DNA of 64,000 nt from Diplonema japonicum (taxonomy: Eukaryota; Euglenozoa; Diplonemea; Diplonemida; Diplonemidae): NCBI GenBank assembly GCA_964019335.1, contig OZ025723.1, forward strand, positions 62,001 to 126,000, written 5' to 3'. The notes under the pieces were generated by a model. It saw only the letters and a program-made list of their open reading frames with translations, searched no databases and was not told the DNA's origin. Positions 51,250 to 62,128 of the stretch are shown here, piece after piece (positions within the stretch are counted from its first letter, which is position 1; each line of letters starts with the position of its first letter). Made by a program: the position numbers and the translations under genes.

Positions 51250-54200
51250 ATGCCACCGAGAAAGCGACCGCAACTGAACAATGCTGAACGAGACAAAAAG
51301 GAGCTCCGGGCGTTTCTGGAGACATTGAAGAATAAAGCCGACCACCGCATGGAGGCAGGACAACACGAAGAGGCCATAAGAGTGTGGAAGCAGTTTGTCT
51401 CCAAAACTGGAATGGAACACGGAGAAACCTTGCAATATGCAAGCGCCTGCGGCCTTGCAGGCGACAGCTGTGTCATGGGGGCTCAACTCACCGACGCCCT
51501 CCAATTCTACGAACGCAGTTTGAAAACAACACAAAAGCTCGCATCACACGATACGTCAGCTACCACATCAGAACGAGAATCCCTCGTCTCCGTCCATTCC
51601 CTGTCACTAGGCAACTTAGCCTTCTACCACTACACCAAGGGAACAGCATCGCAACAGTCAAATCTAAAAATCCATCATTACACGCTTTCGAGCAGGTTTT
51701 TCACCAGACAAATATCATGGTTGGAAAGCAACCACTCACCTTCGCACAAGGTGCTCATCGACCCGCTCACCAACCACGCCTCCCTACTAACCCGCCACGG
51801 TGCGGTTCTTCAGAAGAGGGACCCATGGATCCACGCGCTTGAGCAGTTCAACCGGGCGCTCAGCATCGTTGAGGCGACAGAAGGGAAGAACGGCAGCTAC
51901 CGTGCTGTCGCCAAGAAGATCGTGGAATGCGAGGCAAAGATGAAAACTTTCAGTTCCGTGCACGCTGCCATCATTATCCAGCGGTTCGCACGCAGGTCGC
52001 TCACGAGGAAGAGGTTCGTAAAGGCCAGCTCATATGTCAGCATTCCTCAGTTGTCTTGCGTTGCAGCCCTCGCTGCCCTATCGGCCATCAATGAAATCTT
52101 CGTTATGGGCTGGTCGTGGGCTCCTCACGACGGGCTCACCATGGGACACTACCTCACCTCTAGCTCCCCGCCGACGCTGTTTCTCTCCTTGCACCTCCCG
52201 AATATAAGCACCCTTGCCGACTGCAGCATCCACCTTGCTGACGATGGTATATCAGCAGCGACGCTTGACAATAAGCCTATTTTCGGACTGTTCACCTTTC
52301 CTGCCAGGATCCTGCCGCACTTGGCCGTTGCGAAGTTCATGACGGCGCCACGTGTTCTCTTCGTGGAGGCGCCCTGTAGCTCCATGGAATGCAGACGACC
52401 CGCAGCCATGCGCAGGGGTTCAGAACTGCCTCCTGACTCCGTGGCCAGGTACTCCGTCCTCATGCTGCAGTATGAAGCAACTGACGAACGGTTCTCCCAG
52501 TTGATCCCCGAGGGCAACTACAGGTGGGACAAGCACGCGAACCCCGAAGCGAACAGTCTGTTCGGTCAGGAAGTGCCTGCGAAGTACACGCTGCAGGTGT
52601 TCGTGCCTGAGATCCGTTTCTCTGACGGGTTTCATGTGGAGTGCGAACGGACAATGATAACCATCATCAAGGTCGACGACACGGGCACCCGGTCGGTGAT
52701 CCACGTGGAGCGCATGCCGTACAGCATAAACCCCATGTCGGCCACGGGAAGCTTAACAATCGACGGCTGTTTGCTGATGATGAAGGTGTACGTCAGCCTC
52801 CCTGAGCACGTCGTAGAGGCCAGTGTTGAAACCACCACCTTCTGCCGACGGGGGAAGGAGGGACTGGTGCAGGCTCAAGCGACGGGCCCGCTCTATTGCA
52901 TCGAATTCGACAAGAATGAGATACAAAAGCTCTTCGAGGAAAAAGCAGTGAGAGCAGCCGCCGAAGCATCGGAACTTGAGAGCATGGCGGCACAGATCGA
53001 GCAAGAAGCGAAAGACAGGGTCGTCGAGGCTGCTAAGCAAGCCGAGCAACGACAGCAAGAAGAAGCACGGAAACAGCTTGAAAAAAAGCAATCTGAACAG
53101 TCTCCAGAGGCCATTCTGCACACGAGGAACGAAAAGGCTGCCCTTGTGCAGTCGTTCTGCAGAGGCATCATGTCACGCATGATGGTCCGTGCCCTTGTCA
53201 TCACTCACACGTGTTTCGCAGCTGCAGCTGCCCTTGCAGCGTGCCCCGCAGTGTTTCTTGACTTCGCAGGAGCAAGGCTTAGCCGTGTTGGGNNNNNNNN
53301 NNNNNNNNNNNNNNNNNNNNNNNNNNNNNNNNNNNNNNNNNNNNNNNNNNNNNNNNNNNNNNNNNNNNNNNNNNNNNNNNNNNNNNNNNNNNNNNNNNNN
53401 NNNNNNNNNNNNNNNNNNNNNNNNNNNNNNNNNNNNNNNNNNNNNNNNNNNNNNNNNNNNNNNNNNNNNNNNNNNNNNNNNNNNNNNNNNNNGAGGAGGA
53501 GGAAAATGCACAGAAACAGATGATGGAAAAGGTCGTTGAAAACCGCAACATAGCCGAGCAGAAGACACAGCAGTTGGTGCGCGTCGGGAGCGCAGCGCTG
53601 GCAAGCCGTGCTGTCAAGGAAACCGCAATGCTGGAAGAGGCGAACATGCTTGCGACGCGTCTTCACAGCGTGACAACGCTGCAGAGCGCAGGACGGCGGT
53701 ACGCAGCAGCAACAAGAATCAACCGCTTAAAGGCTTCGCACGTCATTCACGAGCACCGTCTCCTGGTCGCCGCGACAAGTGGTCTGGTTGCCATTGTGAG
53801 GTGTTCGTTGGAGCTCGACACAGTTCACCTTTTCACACGCCTCTCTAGAGGAACGCATGCCAGACAGATTGTCTCACAGCTAAAACAAGAAGAGATCACT
53901 AGGCAATGCCGGCAAAAGGAATACGAAAAAAGACATGAAGAGCAGCAAAGAGAACTACTGGAACACGCCGCCGCGTACGAGGCACGCGGGGAGGCGAACC
54001 AACGGAAAGTGAAAGCCGCGGTGAAGATCCAGACGCTCTTCCGATGCGTGAAGGCACGGCAGGAAAAGAAACGGCGGGAAGGTTTACGACGCAAGCAGGG
54101 CGACGTGGCGAGGATCGTTCAAATCTTCTGCCGGTCTCGCTTGGCAATGATTGTGGTGTCCCGTGTCGTGATCGACTTCGATAAGTACGCGGAGAGGATA

Positions 54201-57200
54201 CAACGAGCGGTTCGGTGCAAACAAGCACGCAACGCGGCACTTCGCAAAACCGAAGAACGCAATGCCGCTGAAGCCGCTGAGAAACACAGAGCCCAAGAAG
54301 CAATTGAAGAACTTGCATTGGAACGAATAGAAGGCAAACAGATAACGGAATCCGTCCTTTTAATCCAACGACAAGAACGGGGAAGGGTCGGACGAAGAAT
54401 AGCACGAGACCGCCGCCGTTCAATCCAACAAGAGCAAGACCACGCAGCCTGCTCGATCCAAAAAATAGCGCGGGGCGTCGCAACGAGGAAAAGGGTAACG
54501 CTTGTGAAACCGGTTGTCGCGGGGGAAAAACAAGCTCGACCCGCCATACGAAAAGAGGAATCAACTGGCATAGAAACACTATCCGCGTGGATTGCGTGGC
54601 AGCTCGAGACAACAACAACATACACAAACATGAAAAAAGACCTCTCTCAGCAGTGCGACGTCGTAACGAACCGCATCGTGACAATGGAAACGACCAGCCG
54701 CAGAGAAACACTCGCCAAGATAAAGAACATCTGCGACATTCACAATTTATACCGATTGACTGTGACTGGCACCACGTCTCGAAGCACTGTTGCAAACAGT
54801 GAACAGTCTGCCAGGCGTCTAGTGTACGAGATATTCGACGAGATAAGCAGGATCGATATTCAACGGAAGGAACGAAACGCGTTTGGCGAAATCCACGCAT
54901 TTCGCGTCGAGGACGGAGAACAGACTAACCGTATGATATTGCAAAGGTGCGCGCGTACAAAGGCGAAAATGCAAACACACGAGCTGCACAGCAGAGCCGC
55001 GGTCGAAGCCGAGCAAAACACGCAACGAGAAGAGCTACAGAGCGAAGTGAAACAGTTTATCTTCAAATGGATGGTTACCCACAGGCAGTTACTCGCTTTG
55101 CAGGAAGCGGAAGCCATGGCCTCCGTTCTCCTCGCAAACCAGGCCTTCAAGGAACGCGTGGCAATCCGCCACCATTCTAAGAGTATAGTCCAGGTCATGT
55201 TCGCCAGTGAACGCCATTTGATGTCTTTGAAGGAAGCGGAAAAACGGCATCAAATAACAGAGCTCGAAGAGGAACGTTGGACCGAACTGACGGGCGACAT
55301 CTACAACACGTGGGACGAGGTGGTACACACACAGACAAGGTCCCGCATGTTTACCTGTGAGAACCACCACACGGCGGGGAAAATCGGGCTTTTTAAAGAG
55401 GAATCCACCGCATGGCACCAAATCTTTGAAATGGTGTCCCAGCAGGCGGATGTGCACGAGGTATACCTGACGAGCGTTACGAATTTAGAGAACACGGAAC
55501 GAAGCATGCGGTGGAGCATGTCTCGGTTGGAGATAACGGAGTTTACTGAGACGTGCGGCAAGATACGCAACGAGCAAACTCGTGTTGACAGCAAACCACC
55601 GCAGATCGACAACGCGCTGAACATGGTGGACGACAAGGAACGAGCGGCACGCACCGACGTCGACGGCAGTCAAGCTGCGTTGTTTCTAAACATTTTCACG
55701 CAGTTTCGAGACGAAACAGACGTGTTGAGAGGCAAGGTGAACCGCCTCGCAAACAGCGTGTTCTCTAGAAAATCCGAAACTCTGTTCAAACAGGAAGACC
55801 TGCGACGGGTCAGCATCGAGAACACCCGCGTCACAACATTGGTGAAGCTTCTAGCCCAGTTCGAAGACACATTACGAACGGCTATCGAAGGTAAGGAATT
55901 TTGTTTGTCGAGCTTCGCGAAAAAACGGCATCTGGCGCTCGCGAAAACGGTGGTGGACGTGAATCTAGTGATGAAAAAGCTCAAGAACGACTGCACCGAG
56001 TCGTACCGCAACACAACCATCGACGAGCTGGAGAAGTTCAGGGCGGTTTCAAGACGCCGCATAGCAGAACTCCGCGAGATGCACCTCGCAGAACTCTTAC
56101 GAAATGAATCTGTCCTGTCACAGGTCACACCTTGGGAACTGTCTCAACGACACGGAATCGAAACTGAGCAAAACCACGGCTGTACCGAAATCGAGGGGTT
56201 CAGGGTATCGGGTATGAACCCGATTCAAAAAGCGGAAATGGTGGAGAGGGTCCGGCGGGTGGTTGCAAATGAGCTTCCCAGGGTCAGCACAACCGTTCAA
56301 AAATTGACGGAGAAGGTAAACGTGCTCCCGATGCGAAGGGAACCGGACGGCGGGCTTGTCGTGAAGGTTGAGGAAAATTGCGTCCGGCAACGAATCGAGT
56401 ACTTGGAAGAGTCCGAACGGGCCTTTATATCGGGCAGCGACAAGTCTCAAGGGATCAAAGAAGGGCAGTTCCTCATCGAGAGCGAACTCGTTGCGCTAGA
56501 GAGCGTCACAAGAAGCGACTTGGAAACGAGCCACCAAGTGAGGAGATTGATGATATTCAAGCAGTTCGAAGCGACACACCACATGAAGCAGCAAAACTAC
56601 GCGCTTGAGACCGAGGCGTTCCATCGGGACAACGTTGCGAAGCAAGAGCGTGCGGAGTGGGATACCATGAAAACCGAGGAAACGTGTTCTAGAACTGTTG
56701 TTTTCGATAGAAAGCATCGCTTACTAGAGGAAACAAACGAGCTCATCAACGAAGAACGCCGCAGCAGGCAGGTCTTAATCTTTGAAGAGGACGCGATAGG
56801 TGAAGAAGTTGGGAAAAAAGCAGGTAAGTTCATGCGTGTTCTGCGTGCTTGTGTGAAGGAATCCATGGAAAACAGAGAAGAAGAACGTGCGGTTCAAAGA
56901 TTGCGTCGGCTCGACCACATTACAAAGGTAGAGGCCTCTGAGAACCAAATGGGTAAAACCTACCCGCCGGTGAAGAAGCACGGGAACAGAATAGTTTTGA
57001 ACTCGTCCGTGTCGAGTCTAGTCGGGTCGCCGTGTTCCGATATCCCACCGTTTTTCAACGCAGGGATCCTTCCCAAGATCAAGAACCCGCCGTGTCCCCC
57101 TAAGCGGGAAAGCTCCAGCGTCGTCGCTTCATGGTGGGCAACAACTGTCTTCGATCGCTTTCAAAACCCTTGCCGCGATGGCCTCCCCGATCCGGAGACA

Positions 57201-58403
57201 CGACCGCCCACATCGACCCGGAAGAAAATGGTGAAATTGTTTCTAGCACCCGAATGGGAACCCTACTCGCCTGCGGGGTTTCTTATAACCCACGCTGAGC
57301 TGACTCAAATTCTGGCATTGTACCGGGAATCTTGTGCAGAATGCAATGTTTCCGTCCACATTAAAAACTGGACGGGGCTTAAGGCGGTTAATCGAGATGG
57401 GTTTTGCAGTGCAGTGGCGCAAATCACTCACGGACTCGGGGGGAACATCCTTCTTGACGTGTTCGCCCGGCTGCGAACCGTCATGAAGGCTCTGAAAACG
57501 GTGGTCATGGGCCCGTCTCCGGCCCTGCGAGCGTTGTGGAACGTTGTTCTGGTGTTGCAGGATTCAACGGGGCATGTTGCGGGGCAGGCGTTGAGATCCG
57601 CAGTCGAGACGTACCTGCACACCTCGGACATTCCTGTCTTTGTGAGTAGACATTGGAATCGAGGCGCGTTGAGGGTTGGGGATCCGTTGTTGAGCAGATT
57701 CCACGATGTTGTAGGATGTGGTGTTGAAGCAGACGAGATGACGTTTATTGCTGTGGCGGAGTTTGTGACGACGGTGTTCCTCCCGTTGCTGTCCCCGGAG
57801 CTGATCCACCAGGCGTTGGCCGATGTCGGCCCCGCCGCCCGCTGCAGCGCAGAGCGGAGCGTCGCCGTGCTCGTAATGTCCCACGTCCCAAAACCAGAAC
57901 CTTTCTTCCCCGTTTTTGAAGGAATCCGCAAGATATACGAAGAGACGAACTACACCGGTTCATACTACAAAAGCCGTGTCAGCCACGTCGATAACCTGGC
58001 AGTGAAGAAGCTTGTCGCGGAAGGGACACATGTGTTAGACGGTGCACGGTCTCTTTCACTCCAGCTTCCTGATACTGCCAGCTGTGAACACATATCATCT
58101 TCCATATGTATCCTTTTAGGGTTGGCGAGGACAGGAGGGTCCTTCACCGCAACATTGCGTGGGAGGTTGGACGCCGATTTAATCACTTCGATCCGCCAGC
58201 TTACGTTGTCCAGCACCACTTTCCAGCAGGCACTGTCGGCCTCTGCGCAGCTCCGGCTTGTGGGGAACTCTTACATGTTTTATCCAGTGTGCCCCCTTCT
58301 CACATCCTTGACAGACTGGGCGAGGGCGATCGTTAAAAGCGCAGCCCTGTCGTACGGGTGGGACAAGAAGCTTATGGATGTGAACCCGAAGGTGGGGTCG
58401 TGA
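51250..58403 (+). CDS. Giant TPR/IQ-motif protein interrupted by an assembly gap
   Basis: Left part 51250-53292 (681 residues) and right part 53493-58403 (1636 residues) flank exactly 200 N. The left part starts with TPR-like helices (AGQHEEAIRVWKQF, DALQFYERSL, ALEQFNRALSI). The first IQ motif (IIIQRFARRSLTRKRF), a beta-rich domain of unknown type and a coiled coil follow. The right part has at least five more IQ-like motifs (VKIQTLFRCVKARQ, RIQRAVRCKQARN, SIQKIARGVATRKR), long charged helices, and a globular C-terminal domain of unknown family. IQ motifs bind calmodulin or related EF-hand proteins; a cytoskeletal role is inferred. Frames differ by one across the gap, but the gap size is arbitrary. 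One gene is likely, two not excluded. Confidence 0.7.
53293..53492. other. Assembly gap (200 N)
   Basis: A round-number run of N, so the true length is unknown. Both sides are open coding sequence. Confidence 0.99.
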
Positions 58404-58598
58404 AGTTACATAGTTTGCCTTCCGGTGAATTGGAACCTTTTTATTTCTTCTTTTGTACTCTACTTCCAGGCGTCCTGCCACATACCGCAGGTACCCTTAA
58501 ATGTCTCTTTTTTTTTTTTTTTTTTTTTTCTTTTTCTTTTTTCAAGTTGAAATCAAAAAAACCAAAAAAAAAGGGGGTTCTAGTCCCACCACACGAAC

Positions 58599-59462
58599 AT
58601 GGCCAGCTACGCCACTACAGGGACCACAACGCTGTTCGGTGGGAACCTGGCGTCGGACGTAAGCAGTGAGTGCTCGAGGTGTCTGGAGAGTGTTGGGCAT
58701 GGAAGAAGAACGTCACCACAGCGGGGGCATTTTCACCATGCACCCCCGCCTCCACCGCAGCAACACGCGCAAGAGTGGCAGTCGCCACCTGGGGAATGGA
58801 AGGAGCTGACCGCAACCGTTCGCGAAAACGAAAAACGAGAAGCGAATCGACACGACCGGTTGATGACAAAGCTCGAGACACTTATTGACCTGTACGCTGG
58901 CGCGCAGTACCAGCATCATGCTTCACCCCCTTCCTCAGATCCTACTGTCATTTCTGTGTCGCCGATTCGGGCAGCCCCAATTCAAAGGGACCCGAGGCAT
59001 ATTTCACCACCGAGGCATCGAATGTACGAGGTGATGGAAACACGGGCAGTTGCGAAGAAGAAGAAAACAAAAAAGAAAAGGTCCCCCCCTGTGGCCGACA
59101 GTCTTGTGATGTATGAAGCCGATCAAAGCGAGCTCCTCCGGCAGGTCGTGTCCATGGAAGACGTCGCGCGTTCTCTCCAAGCGGACAAGGAGCACCTGCA
59201 GCGTCATAACGATGTGCTGGCGTCGGAGAACGTACAGTTCCGAGAGAGGTTGCTCTCTGCCGACACTGCGCTCAACAAACTGCGCACTTTGAAAAACCAA
59301 ATCTCCACCCTCAACTCTCTTCAAACAAAGGGCACCGACCTGCATCGCAAGAACACCCGCACCCTCGGCAAGGTGCAGACAAGCGTCGACGGGCTTGCGA
59401 AAAAATGGGCTCCGAAAACACCGAGGCTGAAGGCACCTCCTACACAACAACGACTGTATTAA
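58599..59462 (+). CDS. Proline-rich and coiled-coil protein of unknown function
   Basis: 287 residues. The N-terminal 60 are Ser/Gly/His-rich with two Cys and a Pro/Gln run. A helix (ATVRENEKREANRHDRL) comes next. The basic motif KKKKTKKKR lies mid-protein and may be a nuclear or microtubule-binding signal. Predicted coiled coil spans about 165-250, and the tail is basic and Pro-rich. No family is recognised. It is preceded by a T run and an A run, and followed directly by an A run after the TAA. Intronless. Confidence 0.7.
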   Translation: MASYATTGTTTLFGGNLASDVSSECSRCLESVGHGRRTSPQRGHFHHAPPPPPQQHAQEWQSPPGEWKELTATVRENEKREANRHDRLMTKLETLIDLYAGAQYQHHASPPSSDPTVISVSPIRAAPIQRDPRHISPPRHRMYEVMETRAVAKKKKTKKKRSPPVADSLVMYEADQSELLRQVVSMEDVARSLQADKEHLQRHNDVLASENVQFRERLLSADTALNKLRTLKNQISTLNSLQTKGTDLHRKNTRTLGKVQTSVDGLAKKWAPKTPRLKAPPTQQRLY

Positions 59463-59558
59463 AAAAAAAAAAAAAAAAATGTTAATTTTATCCCCCCTGC
59501 CACCATCCTGTACATGTAGTTTCTTTTTTTTTTATACTTTTATATATATTTCACTTCA

Positions 59559-59577
59559 ATTTTTTTTTTCTTACAGG
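59559..59577 (+). promoter_or_regulatory. Putative splice acceptor just upstream of the EF-hand gene
   Basis: A T run followed by CTTACAG, 8 nt before the ATG. It looks like a 3' splice site, for either a 5'-UTR intron or trans-splicing. Confidence 0.4.
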
Positions 59578-59584
59578 AGGGGGT

Positions 59585-60454
59585 ATGGGTAGTGGGGTGG
59601 GGAAAGCGTTTGATGTACGTGTCGTAGCCATAGTCGGGGCCAGCGGGGGGGAGGTCGCGGAACTGTTAGAGTTCCCAGGAAGGCCATCGTTAAGACAACT
59701 CACCTATGGAATCGAACAGAGGATGGAAGACAGGTACAAAGTACGAGGCTGGCCCTTCAAAGTCGCCGGCCTCAAAATGCTGGACGAAAACGGAGAATGG
59801 ATCATACTAAAGGACACCCACAGTTTAATATCTGGCCAGACCGTCAGAGTCTCACAACCAGGCGAGCGTGATGAAGACTACGAGGTTCCGTTAAAGGTCA
59901 AGGCAAGGGTGGTGTTCAGACAGATAGACAGCATGGACAAAGGGTACATCGATGCAGCCGACGCGCGAGCAGCCTTGCGTGGTGGTCATTTCAGGGTTGC
60001 TGCCAGTGTGCTTCATGAGTGGTTTCAAGAAGCCGACATTTCAAGAACCGGTAGAGTCACCTGGAGGGCCTGGGTGAAATTCTCCATGAAGTACCCAGCT
60101 GTTGTTAATATGCTGTACAACAGAGTGAAGCACTGGAAGCATCATGTTGTCGATGAAGCCCACGTCCCACGGTTCATGTCCAGTACGGCAACCACGCGGC
60201 ACCGCTCTGGACAGTCGTACATCGATATGCGTGTTGCAGCACACCCTCCCCCTCCGCCGCCCCCTCCTCGTCCAGAGGTCTTTTCTTGTAATATTCGAAG
60301 CTCGCCTGGCCGTGCCTACACACCCCCACCGCCTGCAACTCATCGTACAGGCTCTGCTTTGGGCCTGAAGGTTTCCCCTCCTAGAATGCATCACTCCACG
60401 TACCTCTCCAGAGAGGTGTACCGTAATACCTTGCCTACGAAGGAATATTATTGA
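59585..60454 (+). CDS. EF-hand-like protein with N-terminal ubiquitin-like region
   Basis: 289 residues, intronless. It starts MGSGVGKA, a possible but weak myristoylation site. Residues 8-100 look beta-grasp/PB1-like (strands around VRVVAIVG and GQTVRVSQPG). Residues 105-175 form an EF-hand pair: RQIDSMDKGYIDAADA and FQEADISRTGRVTWRAW. The first loop has D-x-M-D-K-G and the second D-I-S-R-T-G, so calcium binding may be weak in one or both. The C-terminal tail is Pro-rich (eight Pro in a row) with Arg/Tyr. A calcium-responsive membrane adaptor is inferred. No specific orthologue is recognised. Confidence 0.65.
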   Translation: MGSGVGKAFDVRVVAIVGASGGEVAELLEFPGRPSLRQLTYGIEQRMEDRYKVRGWPFKVAGLKMLDENGEWIILKDTHSLISGQTVRVSQPGERDEDYEVPLKVKARVVFRQIDSMDKGYIDAADARAALRGGHFRVAASVLHEWFQEADISRTGRVTWRAWVKFSMKYPAVVNMLYNRVKHWKHHVVDEAHVPRFMSSTATTRHRSGQSYIDMRVAAHPPPPPPPPRPEVFSCNIRSSPGRAYTPPPPATHRTGSALGLKVSPPRMHHSTYLSREVYRNTLPTKEYY

Positions 60455-60822
60455 GGGGGGGGGGGAGTTTTTTTTTTGTACAGATTGTTTAAAGTTTTTT
60501 GTTTTTTTTTTTGTTCTAAAAGAGAGGGGGGGGAAAAAGATATTTTTTTTTCTCCCTTTTTATTTTGTAGAGAAACTATCTTAAGAAAATTTTATTGAAA
60601 GAGAATTCTTGTTTTTTTTTTTAAAAGAATGGCTTTCTTTGGGGAAACAAGAAAAAAAAAAAAAAAGAGGAACAAAAACCGCTCAGTTTTTTTTTTTTTT
60701 TGTTGCGTTAGTTGACATTCTTTCTTTCTTTTTTTCTTTCTTTCTTTTCAATTGTATAATACCGGGTAAAAAGGGGGGAGAAGAGGGACCGGGGAAACCC
60801 AAACGGAAAAAAAAAAAAAAAA
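60455..60822. repeat. Intergenic homopolymer region
   Basis: 368 nt of G8-type, T and A runs with TTTC repeats. It ends in 17-19 A that abut the next ATG. No gene is seen. Confidence 0.65.
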
Positions 60823-62028
60823 ATGAAGAAGGCATATGAGAAAGAAGTGACGCTGATACAAAACCGGCACGGTTTAGCCGAGATTCGCGAGATTGAAGGC
60901 GAAGGCCGTGGTCTGGGCGCAATATGCGAGTGGAAAAGAGTGGCGGCCCGCGTCATGGAAGGCGCAGAGTCAGAGGAGACGGAATGGATAGAATACATGA
61001 GAGAGTGCACCGTCACACATGGCATCGAAGGGCAAACAGTAGACGAAGGATGGGGCCCTTGGGCCGACGCCCTGGATTTATCACTGTGGTGGTGCACCTT
61101 CACATTTTACATGACGACAGTAGGAGCCAGTGCAGCATATGTAGAAAACATTGCAAAAACAACAGAAAATATCTTCTGCCATGGTTTTGCTCAGGATGCA
61201 TCGATCCGGCCGTACAAAGTGCTGGTAACACAGCTCGTTTCCTGCCTTCTCGTCTCCCCGTGCTTCCCCACGAACAAGTCTTTTAAACTGTTCGCAAATT
61301 TCAACCACAACTCCATCGCGCATATCCCGCTGCCTGTATTCCACAGGAAAGAGGAAGTGTTGGAATATTTAAGCTTGGGCTGCTGCGACCATCTCAACAA
61401 CCTTTCGAAGAAGAAACCAGCCGGGACGGGTACAATTCGGGTTTTCAAAACGCTTTTCGCGCCCCTCTGCGGAAAGGAAATGATACCTCAGTACCTGGTT
61501 CAGATTGTAAAGAGTTTCTTCCCTGACTTACAAACCGCGAAATCTGAATTAACCACCTGGCTTGAAAACCCCTTGGACAAGTTCCCTGTGACTGCCGGTA
61601 ACGTCGCTTCGCTTGCAAGTGATGAGACGTTTCGGTGCCTTCTCGATGTGGTGGAACCGTGTTTAGAGGACACGGAGCCGTTTTACACTGTCGCAGCATG
61701 CGTTTTGTGTTTTGCGGCCATTCCTGTTCCTCGTGGGCTCTCGCCGTCACACGCAGAGGCAGTTTGTGGAACTGTCGCGACTCTCATTTCTTTATATGTC
61801 CCTGTGCGGATTTGTGCTGTTTTTGCCGCGCTCCCCAGGCTGCCGATACAAGAGTGGTCTGCGCCCCTTCTCCCTGTGGTTCGGTACCTGCTCCACCACC
61901 ACAGCGACGCTGCTCGTGCCGAAGAGTTCCTCGAAAACGAAGCGATTGTGAACTTCGTCAACGCAAGGCCTGCCCAGTTATGGGATCTGGCTGAGTTGTT
62001 GAACCCTTGTAAGAAGCAGAAGGGTTGA
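60823..62028 (+). CDS. Conserved-looking protein of unknown function
   Basis: 401 residues, intronless. It is mostly alpha-helical by composition, with Trp- and Cys-containing stretches (SLWWCTFTFYMTTVGASAAYV) and Leu-rich helices resembling HEAT/ARM repeats (VAACVLCFAAIP, ATLISLYVPVRICAVFAALP). There is no clear signal peptide or catalytic motif. Codon use matches neighbours. The start codon abuts an A run. A helical-repeat scaffold is a guess only. Confidence 0.65.
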   Translation: MKKAYEKEVTLIQNRHGLAEIREIEGEGRGLGAICEWKRVAARVMEGAESEETEWIEYMRECTVTHGIEGQTVDEGWGPWADALDLSLWWCTFTFYMTTVGASAAYVENIAKTTENIFCHGFAQDASIRPYKVLVTQLVSCLLVSPCFPTNKSFKLFANFNHNSIAHIPLPVFHRKEEVLEYLSLGCCDHLNNLSKKKPAGTGTIRVFKTLFAPLCGKEMIPQYLVQIVKSFFPDLQTAKSELTTWLENPLDKFPVTAGNVASLASDETFRCLLDVVEPCLEDTEPFYTVAACVLCFAAIPVPRGLSPSHAEAVCGTVATLISLYVPVRICAVFAALPRLPIQEWSAPLLPVVRYLLHHHSDAARAEEFLENEAIVNFVNARPAQLWDLAELLNPCKKQKG

Positions 62029-62071
62029 TCAGCTTTTCTTCTTCTTCTTTTTCTTTTTTTTTTCCCTTCGA

Positions 62072-62077
62072 AATAAA
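62072..62077 (+). terminator. Possible poly(A) signal AATAAA
   Basis: 44 nt after the TGA of the preceding gene, within a 100-nt spacer before the eS6 gene. Confidence 0.3.
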
Positions 62078-62128
62078 AACACATGAATCACACAGTTAAA
62101 TAAAAAAAAAGCCCATATTTCCTAAAAA

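Noticed and set aside
53293..53523. End of the left IQ-protein ORF after the N run
   Set aside because: The stop depends on the arbitrary 200-N length; the downstream frame is open through the gap edge.
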